64,000 nucleotides of DNA from Klebsiella oxytoca NBRC 105695 (GCF_001598695.1 NZ_BCZK01000005.1:62001-126000); one strand, 5' to 3'. Positions 34,400-45,580 are shown, counted from the first letter of the stretch. Translations and numbers: made by a program. The notes: generated from the sequence alone by a model not told the origin.

Positions 34400-35196
34400 A
34401 GGTTCTCCTGGGGTACGGGCAGCATCGCGGCCAGCCCGTCGCATAAAATAGGGTTAAAGGTGGCGCTATCGGTGACGTTGCAGGCGTGGCCGCCCCAGGC
34501 CATTTCCACCAGTTGGCTGTCGGGGATTGCCGCCTGCAGCAGGCGGGAGCAGGAGGCCGGGACCAGCAGATCGTCAGCGGCGCTGATAACCAGCGTCGGG
34601 CAGACGATGGCTGCCGCCCGGCGCGAAAAGTCGGCCTGCTTGAGAGCATTCAGCCTTTTCAGCAGATTCTCTTTGCCCTGGAAATGGCTGATGGCGAGCG
34701 CGTCTTCGGCCTCCAGACGCGGTAGGCGAGAAGCCATCCACTCCGCCGGATAGAGGAACAGCGGCTGCGCTTCTACCCACGCCTGCGCGCCGCCCGCGTG
34801 CAGCAGGCGCTCGCGCACCAGGAAGCAGCGGCGAGTATGCGGGGAGAGCGTCAGCCAGCCGTTCACCAGTACCAGGGCGCTTATCGCTTCGGGATGGTCC
34901 AGCGCGAGCTGCAGGCCAATCAGCGCCCCCAGGGCGTGGCCGACCAGCGCAAAGCGCCCAATACCCGCCTCCAGCAGCGCCGCGTAGAGCTCCTGCGCCA
35001 TCTGCGCCATGCTATAGCCGGCGGGCAACGGGCCGCCGTTTTCGCCGGTGCCGTTGTGGTCATAGCTCACCAGCTGGTAGTGCGCTTCCAGCGCCGAACG
35101 CTGCGGCAGCCAGTAGCCGCCCGCGCCGCCGAGCCCGGCGCTCAGAACCACCACCGGCGCGCCGGGATAAGGCGCCGGGGAGATATTCAGCTTCAT
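34396..35196 (-). CDS. rutD: Aminoacrylate hydrolase-type alpha/beta hydrolase
   Basis: Speeds the removal of aminoacrylate to malonic semialdehyde. 266-residue alpha/beta hydrolase. The nucleophile elbow reads [10 protein letters not shown], with Ala in place of the Ser of classical hydrolases, as in E. coli RutD. Acid and His lie in SAADDLLVP and WGGHACN. The start at 35196 overlaps rutC's stop as TGATG, so translation is coupled; a longer frame is rejected. Confidence 0.92.
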   Translation of the reverse strand: MKLNISPAPYPGAPVVVLSAGLGGAGGYWLPQRSALEAHYQLVSYDHNGTGENGGPLPAGYSMAQMAQELYAALLEAGIGRFALVGHALGALIGLQLALDHPEAISALVLVNGWLTLSPHTRRCFLVRERLLHAGGAQAWVEAQPLFLYPAEWMASRLPRLEAEDALAISHFQGKENLLKRLNALKQADFSRRAAAIVCPTLVISAADDLLVPASCSRLLQAAIPDSQLVEMAWGGHACNVTDSATFNPILCDGLAAMLPVPQENL

Positions 35197-35588
35197 CATG
35201 CCGGTTTCCCGATATGGGCGACGGTGGCGATCTCCACCAGCGCTTCGGGCTTCACCAGCCCGCACTGAATGCAGAAACGCGCCGGTTTGTCGCCGGGGAA
35301 GAACTCCGCGTAGACTTCGTTAATCGCGGCGTAGTTTTTCCAGTCGGTGATAAAGATGCTGTTGAAGGTCACATCCGCCATACTGCCCCCCGCCGTCTCG
35401 ATAACGCTCCTGATGGTTTCCAGCACGTGGCGGGTTTGCGCCTTTGGGTCGCCGATGTAAACCACGTTATTTTGCTTATCGAACGGCAGGGTGCCGGAGA
35501 CGTAAACCACGCCGTCGGCCAGCGTGCCGGGAACAAACGGTGCGATAGGCGCGGTGGTGCCTGGCGGAATAATCACCTGTTTAGGCAT
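35196..35588 (-). CDS. rutC: Aminoacrylate deaminase, RidA/YjgF family
   Basis: 130 residues, with RidA signature [23 protein letters not shown] and substrate arginine in DKPARFCIQ. It acts on 3-aminoacrylate made from ureidoacrylate by RutB. GAGGAG lies seven bases before the ATG, which is inside the 3' end of rutB (8-nt overlap). Adjacent family members form homotrimers. Confidence 0.92.
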   Translation of the reverse strand: MPKQVIIPPGTTAPIAPFVPGTLADGVVYVSGTLPFDKQNNVVYIGDPKAQTRHVLETIRSVIETAGGSMADVTFNSIFITDWKNYAAINEVYAEFFPGDKPARFCIQCGLVKPEALVEIATVAHIGKPA

Positions 35589-36291
35589 AACGTTTCTCCT
35601 CGGTAAATGCGTGCGGCGCGGCGGGCTCAAGGGCATTACAGAAGCTGGCGACATCGCTGACCCAGCCAAAGAAGGTTTCGATATTAAACAGCGCCGCCTG
35701 CTGGGCAAACGCCGGACCGGCCTGGTGCGTAGCGTCCTCCAGCACGATGCCGAAATATTCGAGGAAAAAGCCGTCGCGCAGGGTTGATTCCACGCAGACG
35801 TTGGTGGCGATGCCGGTAAACACCAGATGGCGGATGCCGCGGCTGCGCAGGATGCTGTCGAGCGCGGTATTAAAGAAGCCGCTGTAGCGCGGTTTCGGCA
35901 GCACGATATCGCCGGGCTGCGGCTTAAGCTGATCGACCAGCTGATAGTCCCAGCCGCCTTTCGCCAGCAGCTTGCCCTGCAGCTCCGGGTTCTGGCGCAT
36001 GGTTTTCAGCGCGTTGGATTTATGAAAATTGGGCGAACCGGGGCCGCCGGCCTCCACGTACTGGTCATCCCAGCCGTTCTGAAACCAGATAACCAGCATC
36101 CCGGCGGCGCGCGCGGCGGCCACGGCGAGGTTGATATTGTCGATAACCGGTCGGGTGGTGGAAACATCAAAGCCGGCGAGGTCGAGATAGCCGCCCTGGC
36201 TGGCGTAGGCGTTCTGCATATCGACGACGATCAGCGCGCTTTGTAGCGGCGCGAAGGTCAGGGATTCCGGGCGAGCGGGCAGGGTAATCAT
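35581..36291 (-). CDS. rutB: Peroxyureidoacrylate/ureidoacrylate amidohydrolase
   Basis: Isochorismatase-fold cysteine hydrolase that releases carbamate from (peroxy)ureidoacrylate. 236 residues. Triad Asp in [10 protein letters not shown], Lys in LPKPRYSGF, Cys in [11 protein letters not shown]. Its start overlaps the rutA stop as TGATG. Slightly longer than E. coli RutB, with a different C-terminal tail (EEKRYA). Confidence 0.93.
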   Translation of the reverse strand: MITLPARPESLTFAPLQSALIVVDMQNAYASQGGYLDLAGFDVSTTRPVIDNINLAVAAARAAGMLVIWFQNGWDDQYVEAGGPGSPNFHKSNALKTMRQNPELQGKLLAKGGWDYQLVDQLKPQPGDIVLPKPRYSGFFNTALDSILRSRGIRHLVFTGIATNVCVESTLRDGFFLEYFGIVLEDATHQAGPAFAQQAALFNIETFFGWVSDVASFCNALEPAAPHAFTEEKRYA

Positions 36292-37382
36292 CAGGCAACC
36301 TCTTGAGTCATGGTGGCAATATGGTCGCGGCAGCGCATCAGCGGCTGAATGCGCTGTCCAAAGGCTTCGATACCGATAAGGAAATCATCAAACGTCAGCA
36401 GCACGCCGTCGGTGCCGGGAACCGCCGCCACCTCGTCGAGCATACGGGCGACATTGGCGTAGGAGCCCACAAGAGTGCCCATGTTGATATTGACCGCCGA
36501 GGTGGGATCGGCCATCTGGCGCACGTTGGTGTCGCTGCCGGAACGGGTGTCTTTCTGGCTCTGTTCCGTCAGCCACGCCAGCGCCTCGTCATCCGCGCCG
36601 GCTTTGTAATGCTCCCATTTGGCCCGGGCTGCCTCGTCGGTTTCGTCGGCAATCACCATAAACAGGACGTAGGAGCCGACGTCGCGGCCGGTTTTTTCCG
36701 CCGCCTGCATCATCCGGGCGGCGGTGGGGGCAAAGGCGGCAGGGGTGTTCACGCCTTTACCGAAGCAGAAGTTATAGTCAGCGTGTTGGGCGGAGAACGC
36801 CATACCGGCATCGCTTTGCCCGGCGCAGATGACCTTCATCGGCTGCGACGGCTGCGGGCTGACCCGGCAGTCATTCATGGTGAAGTAGTCGCCTTTGAAG
36901 TCGCTGCGCCCGGTTCCCCACAGGTCGCGCAGGACCTGGACATATTCGGTGAGGTAGTCATAGCGGCTGGCAAAATAGTCATCGCCCGGCCAGATGCCCA
37001 TCTGCTCGTACTCCGGCTTTTGCCAGCCGGTGACCAGATTGACGCCAAAGCGGCCGCCGGAGATAGAGTCAATGGTTGAGGCCATGCGGGCGACGATCGC
37101 CGGGGGCAAGGTCAGGGTGGCGGCGGTGGCGTAGATCTGGATGCGTGAAGTCACGGCGGCCAGTCCGGCCATCAGGGTGAAGGACTCCAGATTATGATCC
37201 CAGAATTCGGTTTTGCCGCCGAAGCCGCGCAGTTTGATCATCGATAGCGCGAAATCGAAGCCGTAGTGTTCGGCTTTTTGCACGATAGCCTTATTGAGCT
37301 CAAACGTCGGCATGTACTGGGGAGCATGGGTGGAAATCAGCCAGCCGTTATTACCAATCGGAACGAAGACACCAATTTTCAT
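36291..37382 (-). CDS. rutA: Pyrimidine monooxygenase (uracil ring opening)
   Basis: Flavin-dependent luciferase-family oxygenase that opens the uracil ring between N3 and C4, using FMNH2 from RutF. The start at 37382 ([14 protein letters not shown]) has AGAGAGGTAGG upstream and gives 363 residues. An in-frame start at 37469 adds 29 residues unlike the family. [19 protein letters not shown] and [13 protein letters not shown] are signatures. First gene of rutABCDEFG; a RutR operator lies about 165 nt upstream. Confidence 0.94.
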   Translation of the reverse strand: MKIGVFVPIGNNGWLISTHAPQYMPTFELNKAIVQKAEHYGFDFALSMIKLRGFGGKTEFWDHNLESFTLMAGLAAVTSRIQIYATAATLTLPPAIVARMASTIDSISGGRFGVNLVTGWQKPEYEQMGIWPGDDYFASRYDYLTEYVQVLRDLWGTGRSDFKGDYFTMNDCRVSPQPSQPMKVICAGQSDAGMAFSAQHADYNFCFGKGVNTPAAFAPTAARMMQAAEKTGRDVGSYVLFMVIADETDEAARAKWEHYKAGADDEALAWLTEQSQKDTRSGSDTNVRQMADPTSAVNINMGTLVGSYANVARMLDEVAAVPGTDGVLLTFDDFLIGIEAFGQRIQPLMRCRDHIATMTQEVA

Positions 37383-37545
37383 ACCTACCTCTCTGCATGT
37401 CGTTGAACAAGAAGGCGCGGCGCTGCATCCTGCATCTCCCTCAATCACCTCGCCTGAAAGATAAAGCAAAGGCGATGCCAGTTTTATAAAGGCTAATGTT
37501 ATTAATGTGTTGCGTTATGGTTGCTGAAAATGGCAGCAATAAAAG

Positions 37546-37561
37546 TGGACTGAATGGTCAA
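37546..37561. promoter_or_regulatory. RutR operator between rutA and rutR
   Basis: TGGACTGAATGGTCAA matches 11 of 14 defined bases of TTGACCAnnTGGTCAA, with the right half perfect. RutR leaves DNA on binding uracil or thymine. It lies 106 nt before rutR and 164 nt before rutA. Confidence 0.65.
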
Positions 37562-37666
37562 AATCGGTGCACGAAAAAGCCGCAGTCGTGCGCAATCGGG
37601 GTGCACAGAGTCGTGCCGGCGCTGGGCTTTTGCTATGCTGATGGCGGGAAAAGAAGGAGATAATGC

Positions 37667-38305
37667 ATGGCACAGGGCGGCGTGAAAAAGATCGGCAAAC
37701 GTTCACAGGCGGTGAGCGCAAAAAAAGAGGCTATTCTGGCCGCCGCGCTGGACGCGTTCTCGCAGTATGGCATTCACGGCACGCGGCTTGAGCAGGTTGC
37801 CGAGCTGGCCGGGGTGTCGAAAACCAATTTGCTCTATTACTACCCCTCGAAAGAAGCACTGTATATCGCGGTGCTGCAGCAGATCCTGGCTATCTGGCTG
37901 GCGCCGCTCAAGGCGTTTCGTGAAGACATCAGTCCGCTGGTGGCCATCGGCGAATATATTCGCCTTAAGCTGGAGGTTTCCCGCGATCACCCGCAGGCGT
38001 CAAAGCTGTTTTGTCTGGAGATGCTGCAAGGTGCGCCACTGCTGATGGGCGAGCTGACCGGCGATCTGAAAGCGTTGGTAGATGAGAAGTCGGCGATTAT
38101 TTCCGGCTGGGTTGAGAGCGGCAGGCTGGCGCCCGTCGACCCGCAGCATCTGATCTTTATGATCTGGGCGACTACGCAGCATTACGCCGATTTCGCCACT
38201 CAGGTTGAGGCGGTAACCGGCGCGACGCTGCGCGATGAGGCGTTTTTTCAGCAAACCGTCGATAACGTCCAGCGGATGATTATCGAAGGGATTCGGGTGC
38301 GTTAA
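37667..38305 (+). CDS. rutR: TetR-family pyrimidine-responsive regulator
   Basis: 212 residues, E. coli length. N-terminal HTH at residues 30-60 (YGIHGTRLEQVAELAGVSKTNLLYYYPSKEALY). The C-terminal domain binds uracil/thymine. Besides rut it acts on pyrimidine, purine and glutamine genes in E. coli. Divergent from rutA. Its stop overlaps that of the next, opposing gene by 2 nt. Confidence 0.94.
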   Translation: MAQGGVKKIGKRSQAVSAKKEAILAAALDAFSQYGIHGTRLEQVAELAGVSKTNLLYYYPSKEALYIAVLQQILAIWLAPLKAFREDISPLVAIGEYIRLKLEVSRDHPQASKLFCLEMLQGAPLLMGELTGDLKALVDEKSAIISGWVESGRLAPVDPQHLIFMIWATTQHYADFATQVEAVTGATLRDEAFFQQTVDNVQRMIIEGIRVR

Positions 38306-38697
38306 TTGGCGGGCGGCAGCGGGCAGCTCTGATCGCCATCCTCGCACTGCAGCAGCGAAGCGAGATACGACTCGCGCTCGACGGTTTTATCGGACATGCA
38401 CTGGTTGATCAGCATCGGCTGTACGCTGCCGCCTTCTGCGCCGGAGGCGAGGAATTGACAGTCGGCGTCGCGCAGGGCAATCCACGTCAGCTGCGCTTTT
38501 TTCAGCAGTTCCTGCTGTTTTTCAGAGGCGCGCTTCAGCGCTTCCTGATACGTTTCATTTAATTTTTTGTCGTCAGCCTGGTACTGCTCGGCGGTGCATT
38601 GGTTCATTTCCGTTTGATTGCTGGCGTTGCTACATTCGTCCGCCAGCGCATGGGTGCTTGCCAGCAGCGCGGCAAAAGCGAGTAAAGTGCGTTTCAT
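38302..38697 (-). CDS. Exported DUF1311 / LprI-like protein
   Basis: 131 residues with a signal peptide cut after HALA (residue 19). The mature part has the PF07007 pattern: ASNQTEMNQC, then a long helix (YQADDKKLNETYQEALKRA) and AQLTWIALRDADCQF, with paired cysteines along the chain. Family members include lysozyme inhibitor LprI and many uncharacterised enterobacterial proteins. It sits downstream of the putA terminator in the same direction and so needs its own promoter, which would overlap that terminator. Confidence 0.8.
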   Translation of the reverse strand: MKRTLLAFAALLASTHALADECSNASNQTEMNQCTAEQYQADDKKLNETYQEALKRASEKQQELLKKAQLTWIALRDADCQFLASGAEGGSVQPMLINQCMSDKTVERESYLASLLQCEDGDQSCPLPPAN

Positions 38698-38711
38698 TGG
38701 TCAACTCCCAT

Positions 38712-38735
38712 AAAAAAAGCTCCCGTCCGGGAGCC
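38712..38735 (-). terminator. Intrinsic terminator downstream of putA
   Basis: On the minus strand GGCTCCCG-GA-CGGGAGC followed by seven T residues. It is 140 nt after the putA stop, past a REP region. Confidence 0.88.
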
Positions 38736-38790
38736 TTAATTAACCACAGCCTGCGTCTGGTGTCATTAGCTGACGTTGTGCCGTCTGCTT

Positions 38791-38871
38791 TCCCGGGGGC
38801 GGCGCGGAGCGCCTTGCCCGGGCGACAGGTCTACAGCCGCCCGGACAGATGCGCAGCATCGCCGCCGGGAA
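38791..38871. repeat. REP pair after putA
   Basis: TCCCGGGGGCGGCGCGGAGCGCCTTGCCCGGGCGACAGG and an inverted CCGCCCGGACAGATGCGCAGCATCGCCGCCGGGA unit. Typical 3' untranslated REP placement. Confidence 0.75.
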
Positions 38872-38876
38872 ACGGT

Positions 38877-41800
38877 TTAGCCAATCGTCATCAGGCTGGC
38901 GTTGCCGCCGGCTGCGGCGGTATTGACGCTGAGCGAACGTTCAATATAGAGCCGCTCCAGCAGCAGATTGCTCTCGCCGCGGGCGAAGCCCTGCACCGAA
39001 ACAATCGCGCCATCGCGCGCCGCTACCTGTTCACACAGCTCACGCAGCTGATCGGAATCGCCGTGGTAGATAACCGCATCGAAAGGCTCGCTCGCCAGGG
39101 TTTCCGCTTTGGCAAAGTGGATCCGTTCGCTGACTTCGCGCGGCAGCTTTTTCGCCAGCTCGCGCTGCAGAGGCGCGTCAGGCCACAGCACTTCGCACCC
39201 CACGGCGGTCACGCCCGCCAGCTGGGTGAGCGCGTCCTGCTCGTTATCGGCGACGCACAGCACGCGGTCGCGCGGCATAAAGGTCAGGGTGTTGCGCTCA
39301 CCGGTTGGGCCCGGAAGCAGACGCTGGGTACCGGCCTGCGCCTGTTCGCTGAACTGTTGGCACAGGGCCTGCAGTTCCGGGCGGTCTTTAGCCCACTGCT
39401 GTAACGCGAGCAGCGGTTTCTCCAGCAGCGTTTTCAACTGCGCGTCCAGCGGGTACTCCGCATCCTGGCGGGCGAGGGTGATCCCGACGGCGTTCTGCGG
39501 CCGGCTGGAGAGCAGTCGGTACAGATACAGCGGGCCGCCGGCTTTTGGACCCGTACCCGACAGGCCCTCGCCGCCGAACGGCTGCACGCCGACCACGGCG
39601 CCAACCATATTACGGTTGACGTACAGGTTGCCGACGTTGGCGTTGCCGGTGACCTGCGCGATGGTTTCGTCAATACGGGTATGCACGCCCAGGGTCAGGC
39701 CATAACCCGAGGCGTTGATCTGCTCAACCAGCCCGTCCAGCTCGTTGCGGTTATAGCGCACCACGTGGAGCACCGGGCCGAAGACCTCTTTTTTCAGCTC
39801 GTCGAAGCTATCGAGTTCGATCAGCGTCGGTGGAACGAAAGTACCGCTGGTCCACTCGCGCGAATCTTCACTGGTTTCGCGCACCGCCTGGAAGACTTTG
39901 CGCCCTTTGGCGCGCAGCGTCTGAATATGGCGCTCAATGTTCTCTTTGGCTTCGGCGTCAATAACCGGCCCGATATCGGTGGTCAGGCGGCCCGGATTGC
40001 CCATCCGGCACTCGGCCATCGCGCCGCGCAGCATCGTCAGCGTATGGTCGGCGATATCATCCTGCAGGCAGAGCACGCGCAGCGCAGAGCAGCGCTGTCC
40101 CGCGCTGTCGAACGCCGAGGCAAGAACGTCGATCACCACCTGTTCGGTCAGGGCGGAAGAGTCAACGATCATCGCGTTCATGCCGCCGGTTTCAGCGATG
40201 AGCGGCGTCGGGCGACCCTGAGCATCCAGGCGGCTGGCGATATTGCGCTGCAGTAGCGTGGCGACTTCGGTTGAGCCGGTGAACATCACGCCGCGAACGC
40301 GCTCGTCGGAAGTCAGCGCCGCACCGACGGTTTCTCCGCGGCCCGGCAGCAGTTGAATAACCCCCGGCGGTACGCCCGCTTCCAGCAGGATAGCGACGCC
40401 CTGAGCGGCGATCAGCGGCGTCTGTTCGGCGGGTTTCGCCAGAACGGTGTTGCCGGCCGCCAGCGCGGCAGCAATTTGGCCGGTAAAGATTGCCAGCGGG
40501 AAGTTCCACGGGCTGATACACACTACCGGGCCGAGCGGACGATGGGTTTCGTTATCAAAATCCGCGCGCACCTGGCCTGCGTAATAGTGCAGGAAATCCA
40601 CCGCTTCACGCACTTCGGCAATGGCATTGCTGAAGGTTTTTCCCGCCTCGCGCACCAGGATACCCATCAGCGTTGGCATCTGGCCTTCCATCAGTACCGC
40701 AGCGCGTTCGAGGATCGCCGCGCGCTCCTGCGGCGGGGTGGCGAACCAGATCGGCGCGTTGTTGACCGCGCTGGTCAGCGCCAGCTGAACTTCAGCCTCG
40801 CTGGCTTCGCGCACGTGGCCGACGATATCTTTTGGCTCCGCCGGGTTGATGACTGGCTGCATTTCGCCTTCGGCAACCGGCTGTTCCAGCATCGGCAGCG
40901 CCTGCCATTTATGCAGCGCGCTGTTTAAGAGCGAGGAAGAGAGGGAGGCCAGGCGATGCTCGTTGGCCAGATCCAGACCGGCTGAGTTACTGCGCCCCTT
41001 GCCGTAGAGATCGCGCGGCAGCGGGATTTTCGGATGCGGCAGGCCAACCTGACCTTCCTGCTGGGCCAGTTTTTCCACGGCGGCGACCGGGTCAGCAACC
41101 AGCTCATCCAGCGGCAGGGTGCTGTCGGCGATGCGGTTCACGAACGAGGTGTTAGCGCCGTTTTCCAGCAGGCGACGCACAAGGTAGGCCAGCAGCGTTT
41201 CGTGGGTGCCCACCGGCGCATAAATACGGCAGGGACGGTTGAGTTTGCCATCGGCGACTTTGCCGGTCACCTGCTCATACAGCGGTTCGCCCATGCCGTG
41301 CAGGCACTGGAACTCATACTGACCGGGGTAGTAGTTTTGTCCGGCGAGCTGATAAATCGCCGCCAGGGTATGCGCGTTATGCGTTGCGAACTGCGGATAG
41401 ATCAGGTTCGGCACCGCCAGCAGCTTTTTCGCGCAGGCCAGATAGGAGACATCGGTATAAACCTTGCGGGTATAGACCGGATAGCCTTCGAGCCCGTCCA
41501 TCTGCGCGCGTTTGATTTCGCTATCCCAGTAGGCGCCTTTTACCAGACGAATCATCAGGCGGCGACGGCTGCGGGTAGCCAGGTCGATCAGGTAGTCAAT
41601 GACGAACGGGCAGCGTTTCTGATAGGCCTGGATCACAAAGCCAATCCCGTTCCAGCCCGCCAGCTCCGGCTCAAAGCAGAGTTTTTCCAGCAGATCGAGC
41701 GAGATCTCCAGGCGATCGGCCTCTTCGGCGTCAATGTTGATACCGATATCGTACTGGCGAGCCAGCAGGGTTAGCGATTTCAGGCGCGGGTAAAGCTCAT

Positions 41801-42839
41801 CCATCGCGCGATCGTACTGGGCGCGGCTATAGCGCGGATGCAGCGCGGAGAGTTTAATCGAAATGCCCGGCCCTTCATAAATCCCCCGGCCGTTCGAGGC
41901 TTTGCCTATGGCATGAATAGCCTGCTGATAGGAAACCATATAGGCCTGGGCATCGTCAGCGGTCAGCGCCGCTTCGCCCAGCATATCGTAGGAGTAGCGG
42001 AAGCCTTTGTCTTCCAGCTTGCGGGCATTGGCCAGCGCTTCGGCGATGGTTTCGCCGGTGACGAACTGCTCGCCCATCAGGCGCATCGCCATATCGACGC
42101 CTTTACGAATCAGCGGTTCGCCGCTCTTGCCGATAATACGGTTCAGCGAACGCGACAGGCTGGTTTCGTTATGGGTCGAGACCAGCTTGCCGGTAAACAG
42201 TAGCCCCCAGGTGGCGGCATTGACGAACAGCGAGGGGCTGCGGCCGATATGCGATTGCCAGTTGCCGTTGCTGATTTTGTCGCGGATCAGGGCATCGCGG
42301 GTGGCTTTGTCGGGAATGCGCAGCAGCGCCTCCGCCAGGCACATCAGGGCCACGCCTTCCTGCGACGAGAGCGAGAACTCCTGCAGCAGGCTCTGCACCA
42401 TTCCTGCGCGGCCGCTGGCGGTTTTCTGGTTGCGCAGCTTCTCCGCCAGCTGATATGCCAGCTTGTGGGCCTGCTCGCCGAGATTCTGCGGCAGGCGAGC
42501 CTGCTCCAGCAGCATCGGCACGGCGTCGGTTTCGGCCCAACGCCAGGCGGCGGTAATTGACGCGCGGGAGACGGACTGCGGCAGGATCTGCTCAGCGAAT
42601 TCGAGGAACGGCTGCCAGGGCTCATCGCCCGGACTGCCCGTTTCATCGCTTTCGTTAGCCGCGCCGGAAAGTAACGCCGGTAGCTCAGGCAGCGTCTCGT
42701 CGTTTTCCAGCTTTTCCAGATAATTGAAAATGGCCTGCTTAATCAGCCAGTGCGGCGTACGGTCAATACGGCTCGCCGCGGATTTAATACGTTCGCGCGT
42801 CGCGTCGTCAAGTTTTACACCCATGGTGGTGGTGCCCAT
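38877..42839 (-). CDS. putA: Trifunctional proline dehydrogenase / P5C dehydrogenase / repressor
   Basis: 1320 residues, same as E. coli PutA. In order: ribbon-helix-helix DNA-binding domain (residues 1-48, [17 protein letters not shown]), FAD proline dehydrogenase barrel (about 230-600, with [24 protein letters not shown] and [13 protein letters not shown]), then aldehyde dehydrogenase (about 650-1110: [28 protein letters not shown], catalytic Cys in [11 protein letters not shown]). A C-terminal domain ends at SLMTIG. It oxidises proline to glutamate at the membrane. Without proline it represses putA and putP through the GTTGCA boxes in the gap. Ribosome site AGGAG. Confidence 0.96.
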   Translation of the reverse strand: MGTTTMGVKLDDATRERIKSAASRIDRTPHWLIKQAIFNYLEKLENDETLPELPALLSGAANESDETGSPGDEPWQPFLEFAEQILPQSVSRASITAAWRWAETDAVPMLLEQARLPQNLGEQAHKLAYQLAEKLRNQKTASGRAGMVQSLLQEFSLSSQEGVALMCLAEALLRIPDKATRDALIRDKISNGNWQSHIGRSPSLFVNAATWGLLFTGKLVSTHNETSLSRSLNRIIGKSGEPLIRKGVDMAMRLMGEQFVTGETIAEALANARKLEDKGFRYSYDMLGEAALTADDAQAYMVSYQQAIHAIGKASNGRGIYEGPGISIKLSALHPRYSRAQYDRAMDELYPRLKSLTLLARQYDIGINIDAEEADRLEISLDLLEKLCFEPELAGWNGIGFVIQAYQKRCPFVIDYLIDLATRSRRRLMIRLVKGAYWDSEIKRAQMDGLEGYPVYTRKVYTDVSYLACAKKLLAVPNLIYPQFATHNAHTLAAIYQLAGQNYYPGQYEFQCLHGMGEPLYEQVTGKVADGKLNRPCRIYAPVGTHETLLAYLVRRLLENGANTSFVNRIADSTLPLDELVADPVAAVEKLAQQEGQVGLPHPKIPLPRDLYGKGRSNSAGLDLANEHRLASLSSSLLNSALHKWQALPMLEQPVAEGEMQPVINPAEPKDIVGHVREASEAEVQLALTSAVNNAPIWFATPPQERAAILERAAVLMEGQMPTLMGILVREAGKTFSNAIAEVREAVDFLHYYAGQVRADFDNETHRPLGPVVCISPWNFPLAIFTGQIAAALAAGNTVLAKPAEQTPLIAAQGVAILLEAGVPPGVIQLLPGRGETVGAALTSDERVRGVMFTGSTEVATLLQRNIASRLDAQGRPTPLIAETGGMNAMIVDSSALTEQVVIDVLASAFDSAGQRCSALRVLCLQDDIADHTLTMLRGAMAECRMGNPGRLTTDIGPVIDAEAKENIERHIQTLRAKGRKVFQAVRETSEDSREWTSGTFVPPTLIELDSFDELKKEVFGPVLHVVRYNRNELDGLVEQINASGYGLTLGVHTRIDETIAQVTGNANVGNLYVNRNMVGAVVGVQPFGGEGLSGTGPKAGGPLYLYRLLSSRPQNAVGITLARQDAEYPLDAQLKTLLEKPLLALQQWAKDRPELQALCQQFSEQAQAGTQRLLPGPTGERNTLTFMPRDRVLCVADNEQDALTQLAGVTAVGCEVLWPDAPLQRELAKKLPREVSERIHFAKAETLASEPFDAVIYHGDSDQLRELCEQVAARDGAIVSVQGFARGESNLLLERLYIERSLSVNTAAAGGNASLMTIG

Positions 42840-43008
42840 GTCAGGAACTCCTGTTATTGGTCATTCGCTTTATCCTTCAACCCGCCTCTTTATTGGCTGC
42901 ATTACCACGCTCCGGCCACAAGGTTAACGATGTCGCCGGATGCTGATAAATTTGCCGCCCGGACGCCGAGTGATTGATTTGGCGAAGTTCGCTTCTGTGC
43001 AGTGATGA

Positions 43009-43208
43009 GGTTGCGTAGAAATATCTACCATGTTGCAACTTTGTGCAACCTTGTTAATTGAGAATTGTGCTGCAGGCCTGAAATTGCCGTAATTGTTAAA
43101 TTGTATGGCGTTAATAGCAGCTATTCATTCCCTTTATATTTGGGGTTTTATCTGCGTGACTTAACACTTTTACGTGGTGCAACCGATAAAAACGTGAGAG
43201 AGTGCAAC
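43009..43208. promoter_or_regulatory. put control region with five PutA boxes
   Basis: The PutA core GTTGCA occurs at 43032-43037 and, inverted, at 43044-43049, 43178-43183 and 43203-43208. A fifth site GTTGCG is at 43010-43015. In E. coli five such sites in this gap bind the PutA ribbon-helix-helix domain. The gap (42840-43395, 556 nt) has no convincing gene; its middle is AT-rich and should carry both promoters. Confidence 0.8.
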
Positions 43209-43395
43209 CTATTACAAAATGAAGTTTGGTCCCCGATGCATTTAGTGTAAATGCTGTGTTAAATCATTTGTGAAAAAACAAAGCTTCCGTCAGGATACGG
43301 TCGCCCAATACAACCAAAAGGCCATTGCCCCGTTCCGGTAGTGGATAAAACGACAAATCTGGACGCTGTCGACAAAAAATTCTGGAGATTTTTAC

Positions 43396-44904
43396 ATGGC
43401 TATTAGCACACCCATGTTGGTGACTTTTATTGTTTATATTTTTGGCATGGTACTCATCGGTTTTATTGCCTGGCGTTCGACGAAGAACTTTGATGATTAT
43501 ATTCTCGGCGGCCGCAGCCTTGGCCCATTCGTCACCGCGCTCTCCGCCGGCGCTTCAGATATGAGCGGTTGGCTGCTGATGGGGCTGCCCGGCGCAATAT
43601 TTATCTCCGGGATTTCCGAAAGCTGGATTGCCATTGGCCTGACGCTAGGCGCATGGATTAACTGGAAGCTGGTGGCGGGGCGTTTGCGGGTACACACCGA
43701 GGTGAATAATAACGCGCTGACGCTGCCGGATTATTTCACCGGCCGTTTTGAAGATAAAAGCCGGGTGCTGCGAATTATCTCGGCGCTGGTGATTCTGTTA
43801 TTTTTCACCATCTATTGCGCATCCGGTATTGTGGCCGGAGCGCGTCTGTTTGAAAGCACCTTTGGCATGAGCTATGAAACCGCGCTGTGGGCCGGCGCGG
43901 CGGCAACCATTATTTATACCTTCGTCGGCGGTTTCCTTGCGGTGAGCTGGACCGATACCGTCCAGGCCAGCCTGATGATATTTGCCCTGATCCTGACGCC
44001 GGTCATGGTGATTATTTCGGTCGGCGGCTTTGGCGAATCGCTGGAGGTTATCAAGCAAAAGAGCATTGAGAACGTTGATATGCTGAAAGGGCTGAACTTC
44101 GTGGCGATTATTTCGCTGATGGGCTGGGGGCTGGGCTATTTTGGCCAGCCGCATATCCTGGCGCGCTTTATGGCGGCGGACTCGCACCATAGCATCGTAC
44201 ACGCCCGTCGTATCAGCATGACCTGGATGATCCTCTGCCTGGCGGGGGCCGTAGCCGTTGGCTTCTTCGGCATCGCTTACTTCAACAACAACCCGGGCGT
44301 GGCGGGCGCAGTTAATCAGAACGCTGAACGCGTCTTTATCGAACTGGCGCAGATTCTGTTCAACCCGTGGATTGCCGGGATTCTGCTGTCGGCGATCCTG
44401 GCGGCGGTCATGTCGACCCTGAGCTGCCAGCTGCTGGTTTGCTCGAGCGCCATCACCGAAGATCTGTATAAAGCGTTTTTGCGTAAAAATGCCGGTCAGC
44501 AGGAGCTGGTATGGGTTGGCCGCTTTATGGTGCTGGCCGTGGCGCTGGTCTCCATTGCCCTTGCAGCGAACCCGGAGAACCGTGTGCTGGGGCTGGTGAG
44601 CTACGCCTGGGCCGGCTTCGGCGCTGCGTTTGGTCCGGTGGTGCTGTTCTCGGTGATGTGGTCGCGAATGACGCGTAACGGCGCGCTGGCCGGGATGATC
44701 ATCGGCGCCGTCACGGTGATTGTCTGGAAACAGTTCGCCTGGCTGGGCCTGTATGAAATTATCCCGGGCTTTATTTTCGGTAGCATCGGAATTGTGGTCT
44801 TCAGCCTGCTGGGTAAAGCGCCTTCCGCAGAGATGCAAAAACGCTTTGCCGAAGCGGACGCCCATTACCACTCCGCGCCGCCGGTGCGCGCGACCGCCGA
44901 GTAA
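43396..44904 (+). CDS. putP: Na+/proline symporter
   Basis: 502-residue sodium:solute symporter with 13 membrane segments, feeding PutA. ILGGRSLGPFVTALSAGASDMSGWLLMG holds the sodium and proline site. RRISMTWMILCL and SAILAAVMSTLSCQLLV are family signatures. Same length as E. coli PutP. GGAG lies eight bases before the ATG. Confidence 0.96.
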   Translation: MAISTPMLVTFIVYIFGMVLIGFIAWRSTKNFDDYILGGRSLGPFVTALSAGASDMSGWLLMGLPGAIFISGISESWIAIGLTLGAWINWKLVAGRLRVHTEVNNNALTLPDYFTGRFEDKSRVLRIISALVILLFFTIYCASGIVAGARLFESTFGMSYETALWAGAAATIIYTFVGGFLAVSWTDTVQASLMIFALILTPVMVIISVGGFGESLEVIKQKSIENVDMLKGLNFVAIISLMGWGLGYFGQPHILARFMAADSHHSIVHARRISMTWMILCLAGAVAVGFFGIAYFNNNPGVAGAVNQNAERVFIELAQILFNPWIAGILLSAILAAVMSTLSCQLLVCSSAITEDLYKAFLRKNAGQQELVWVGRFMVLAVALVSIALAANPENRVLGLVSYAWAGFGAAFGPVVLFSVMWSRMTRNGALAGMIIGAVTVIVWKQFAWLGLYEIIPGFIFGSIGIVVFSLLGKAPSAEMQKRFAEADAHYHSAPPVRATAE

Positions 44905-44921
44905 TGCTCTGTCGCATCATC

Positions 44922-44946
44922 AAGCCCGCATCATGCGGGCTTTATT
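44922..44946 (+). terminator. Intrinsic terminator after putP
   Basis: AAGCCCGCA-TCA-TGCGGGCTTTATTGTTT, 18 nt past the stop. Confidence 0.88.
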
Positions 44947-45016
44947 GTTTGTGCCTCTTGCTAATCGATTGAAAATACGCTGATATCTGAGCATAAATAT
45001 CAATGAGGGTAGCAAA

Positions 45017-45451
45017 ATGAGTGTCAAACAGGGTGCGATGGCGTTAGTACTGGCAGGGATTTTAAGCGGCTGCGTAGCGCCCGCCGCGAAGATGGCCCCG
45101 GCGGCGGATGCTGATGCCTGCCCGGCGGATAACGCCATGGTGCAAACCACGCTTTATTTTGGCTTAAGCCGTCCGGCCGGGAAGGACATTACCGCCCAGG
45201 AGTGGCAGCAGTTCGTTGATCGCGACGTGACGACGCGCTTTCGCGATGGCCTGACGGTCTTTGACGCGCGCGGTCAGTGGCTCGGCAATGACGGAACCGT
45301 GGCGCGCGAGCAGAGCAAGGCGCTGATGCTGATCCATGGCAAAGATGCGAAGAGCGAAGAGGGGATTGAGGCGCTGCGCAATACCTATAAATCGCGCTTT
45401 GCACAGGAGTCGGTCATGCGCGTTGACCAGCCGGTCTGCGTGCACTTTTAA
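45017..45451 (+). CDS. DUF3574 lipoprotein
   Basis: 144 residues. The signal peptide ends in lipobox LSGC with lipidated Cys19. The mature domain has TTLYFGLSRPAGKDITAQEWQQF and FRDGLTVFDARGQWL, typical of DUF3574, whose function is unknown. The residue after Cys is Val, so sorting to the outer membrane is expected. Ribosome site is GAGGGTAG. Single gene between a terminator and a REP. Confidence 0.78.
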   Translation: MSVKQGAMALVLAGILSGCVAPAAKMAPAADADACPADNAMVQTTLYFGLSRPAGKDITAQEWQQFVDRDVTTRFRDGLTVFDARGQWLGNDGTVAREQSKALMLIHGKDAKSEEGIEALRNTYKSRFAQESVMRVDQPVCVHF

Positions 45452-45468
45452 TTGGCATCTGATGAAAG

Positions 45469-45561
45469 GCCCGGGTTGCGGCTAACGCCTTACCCGGGCT
45501 ACGCAACCTCAGCTCGTACGAGCTGGCAGCCCGGGCAAGGCGCTCTGCGCCGTCCCCCGGA
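45469..45561. repeat. REP-like inverted repeats
   Basis: GCCCGGGTTGCGGCTAACGCCTTACCCGGGCTAC and an inverted GCAGCCCGGGCAAGGCGCTCTGCGCCGTCCCCCGG unit, around a CTCGTACGAG palindrome. Lies between convergent genes. Confidence 0.7.
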
Positions 45562-45580
45562 TCACAGGCAATAACTGCGG

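Noticed and set aside
43065-43250. 61-codon frame in the put control region
   Set aside because: Covers two PutA boxes, has no ribosome site, and the gap is regulatory in relatives.
43798-44871. 357-codon minus-strand frame opposite putP
   Set aside because: Antisense to PutP with all its family motifs; composition is unlike a protein.
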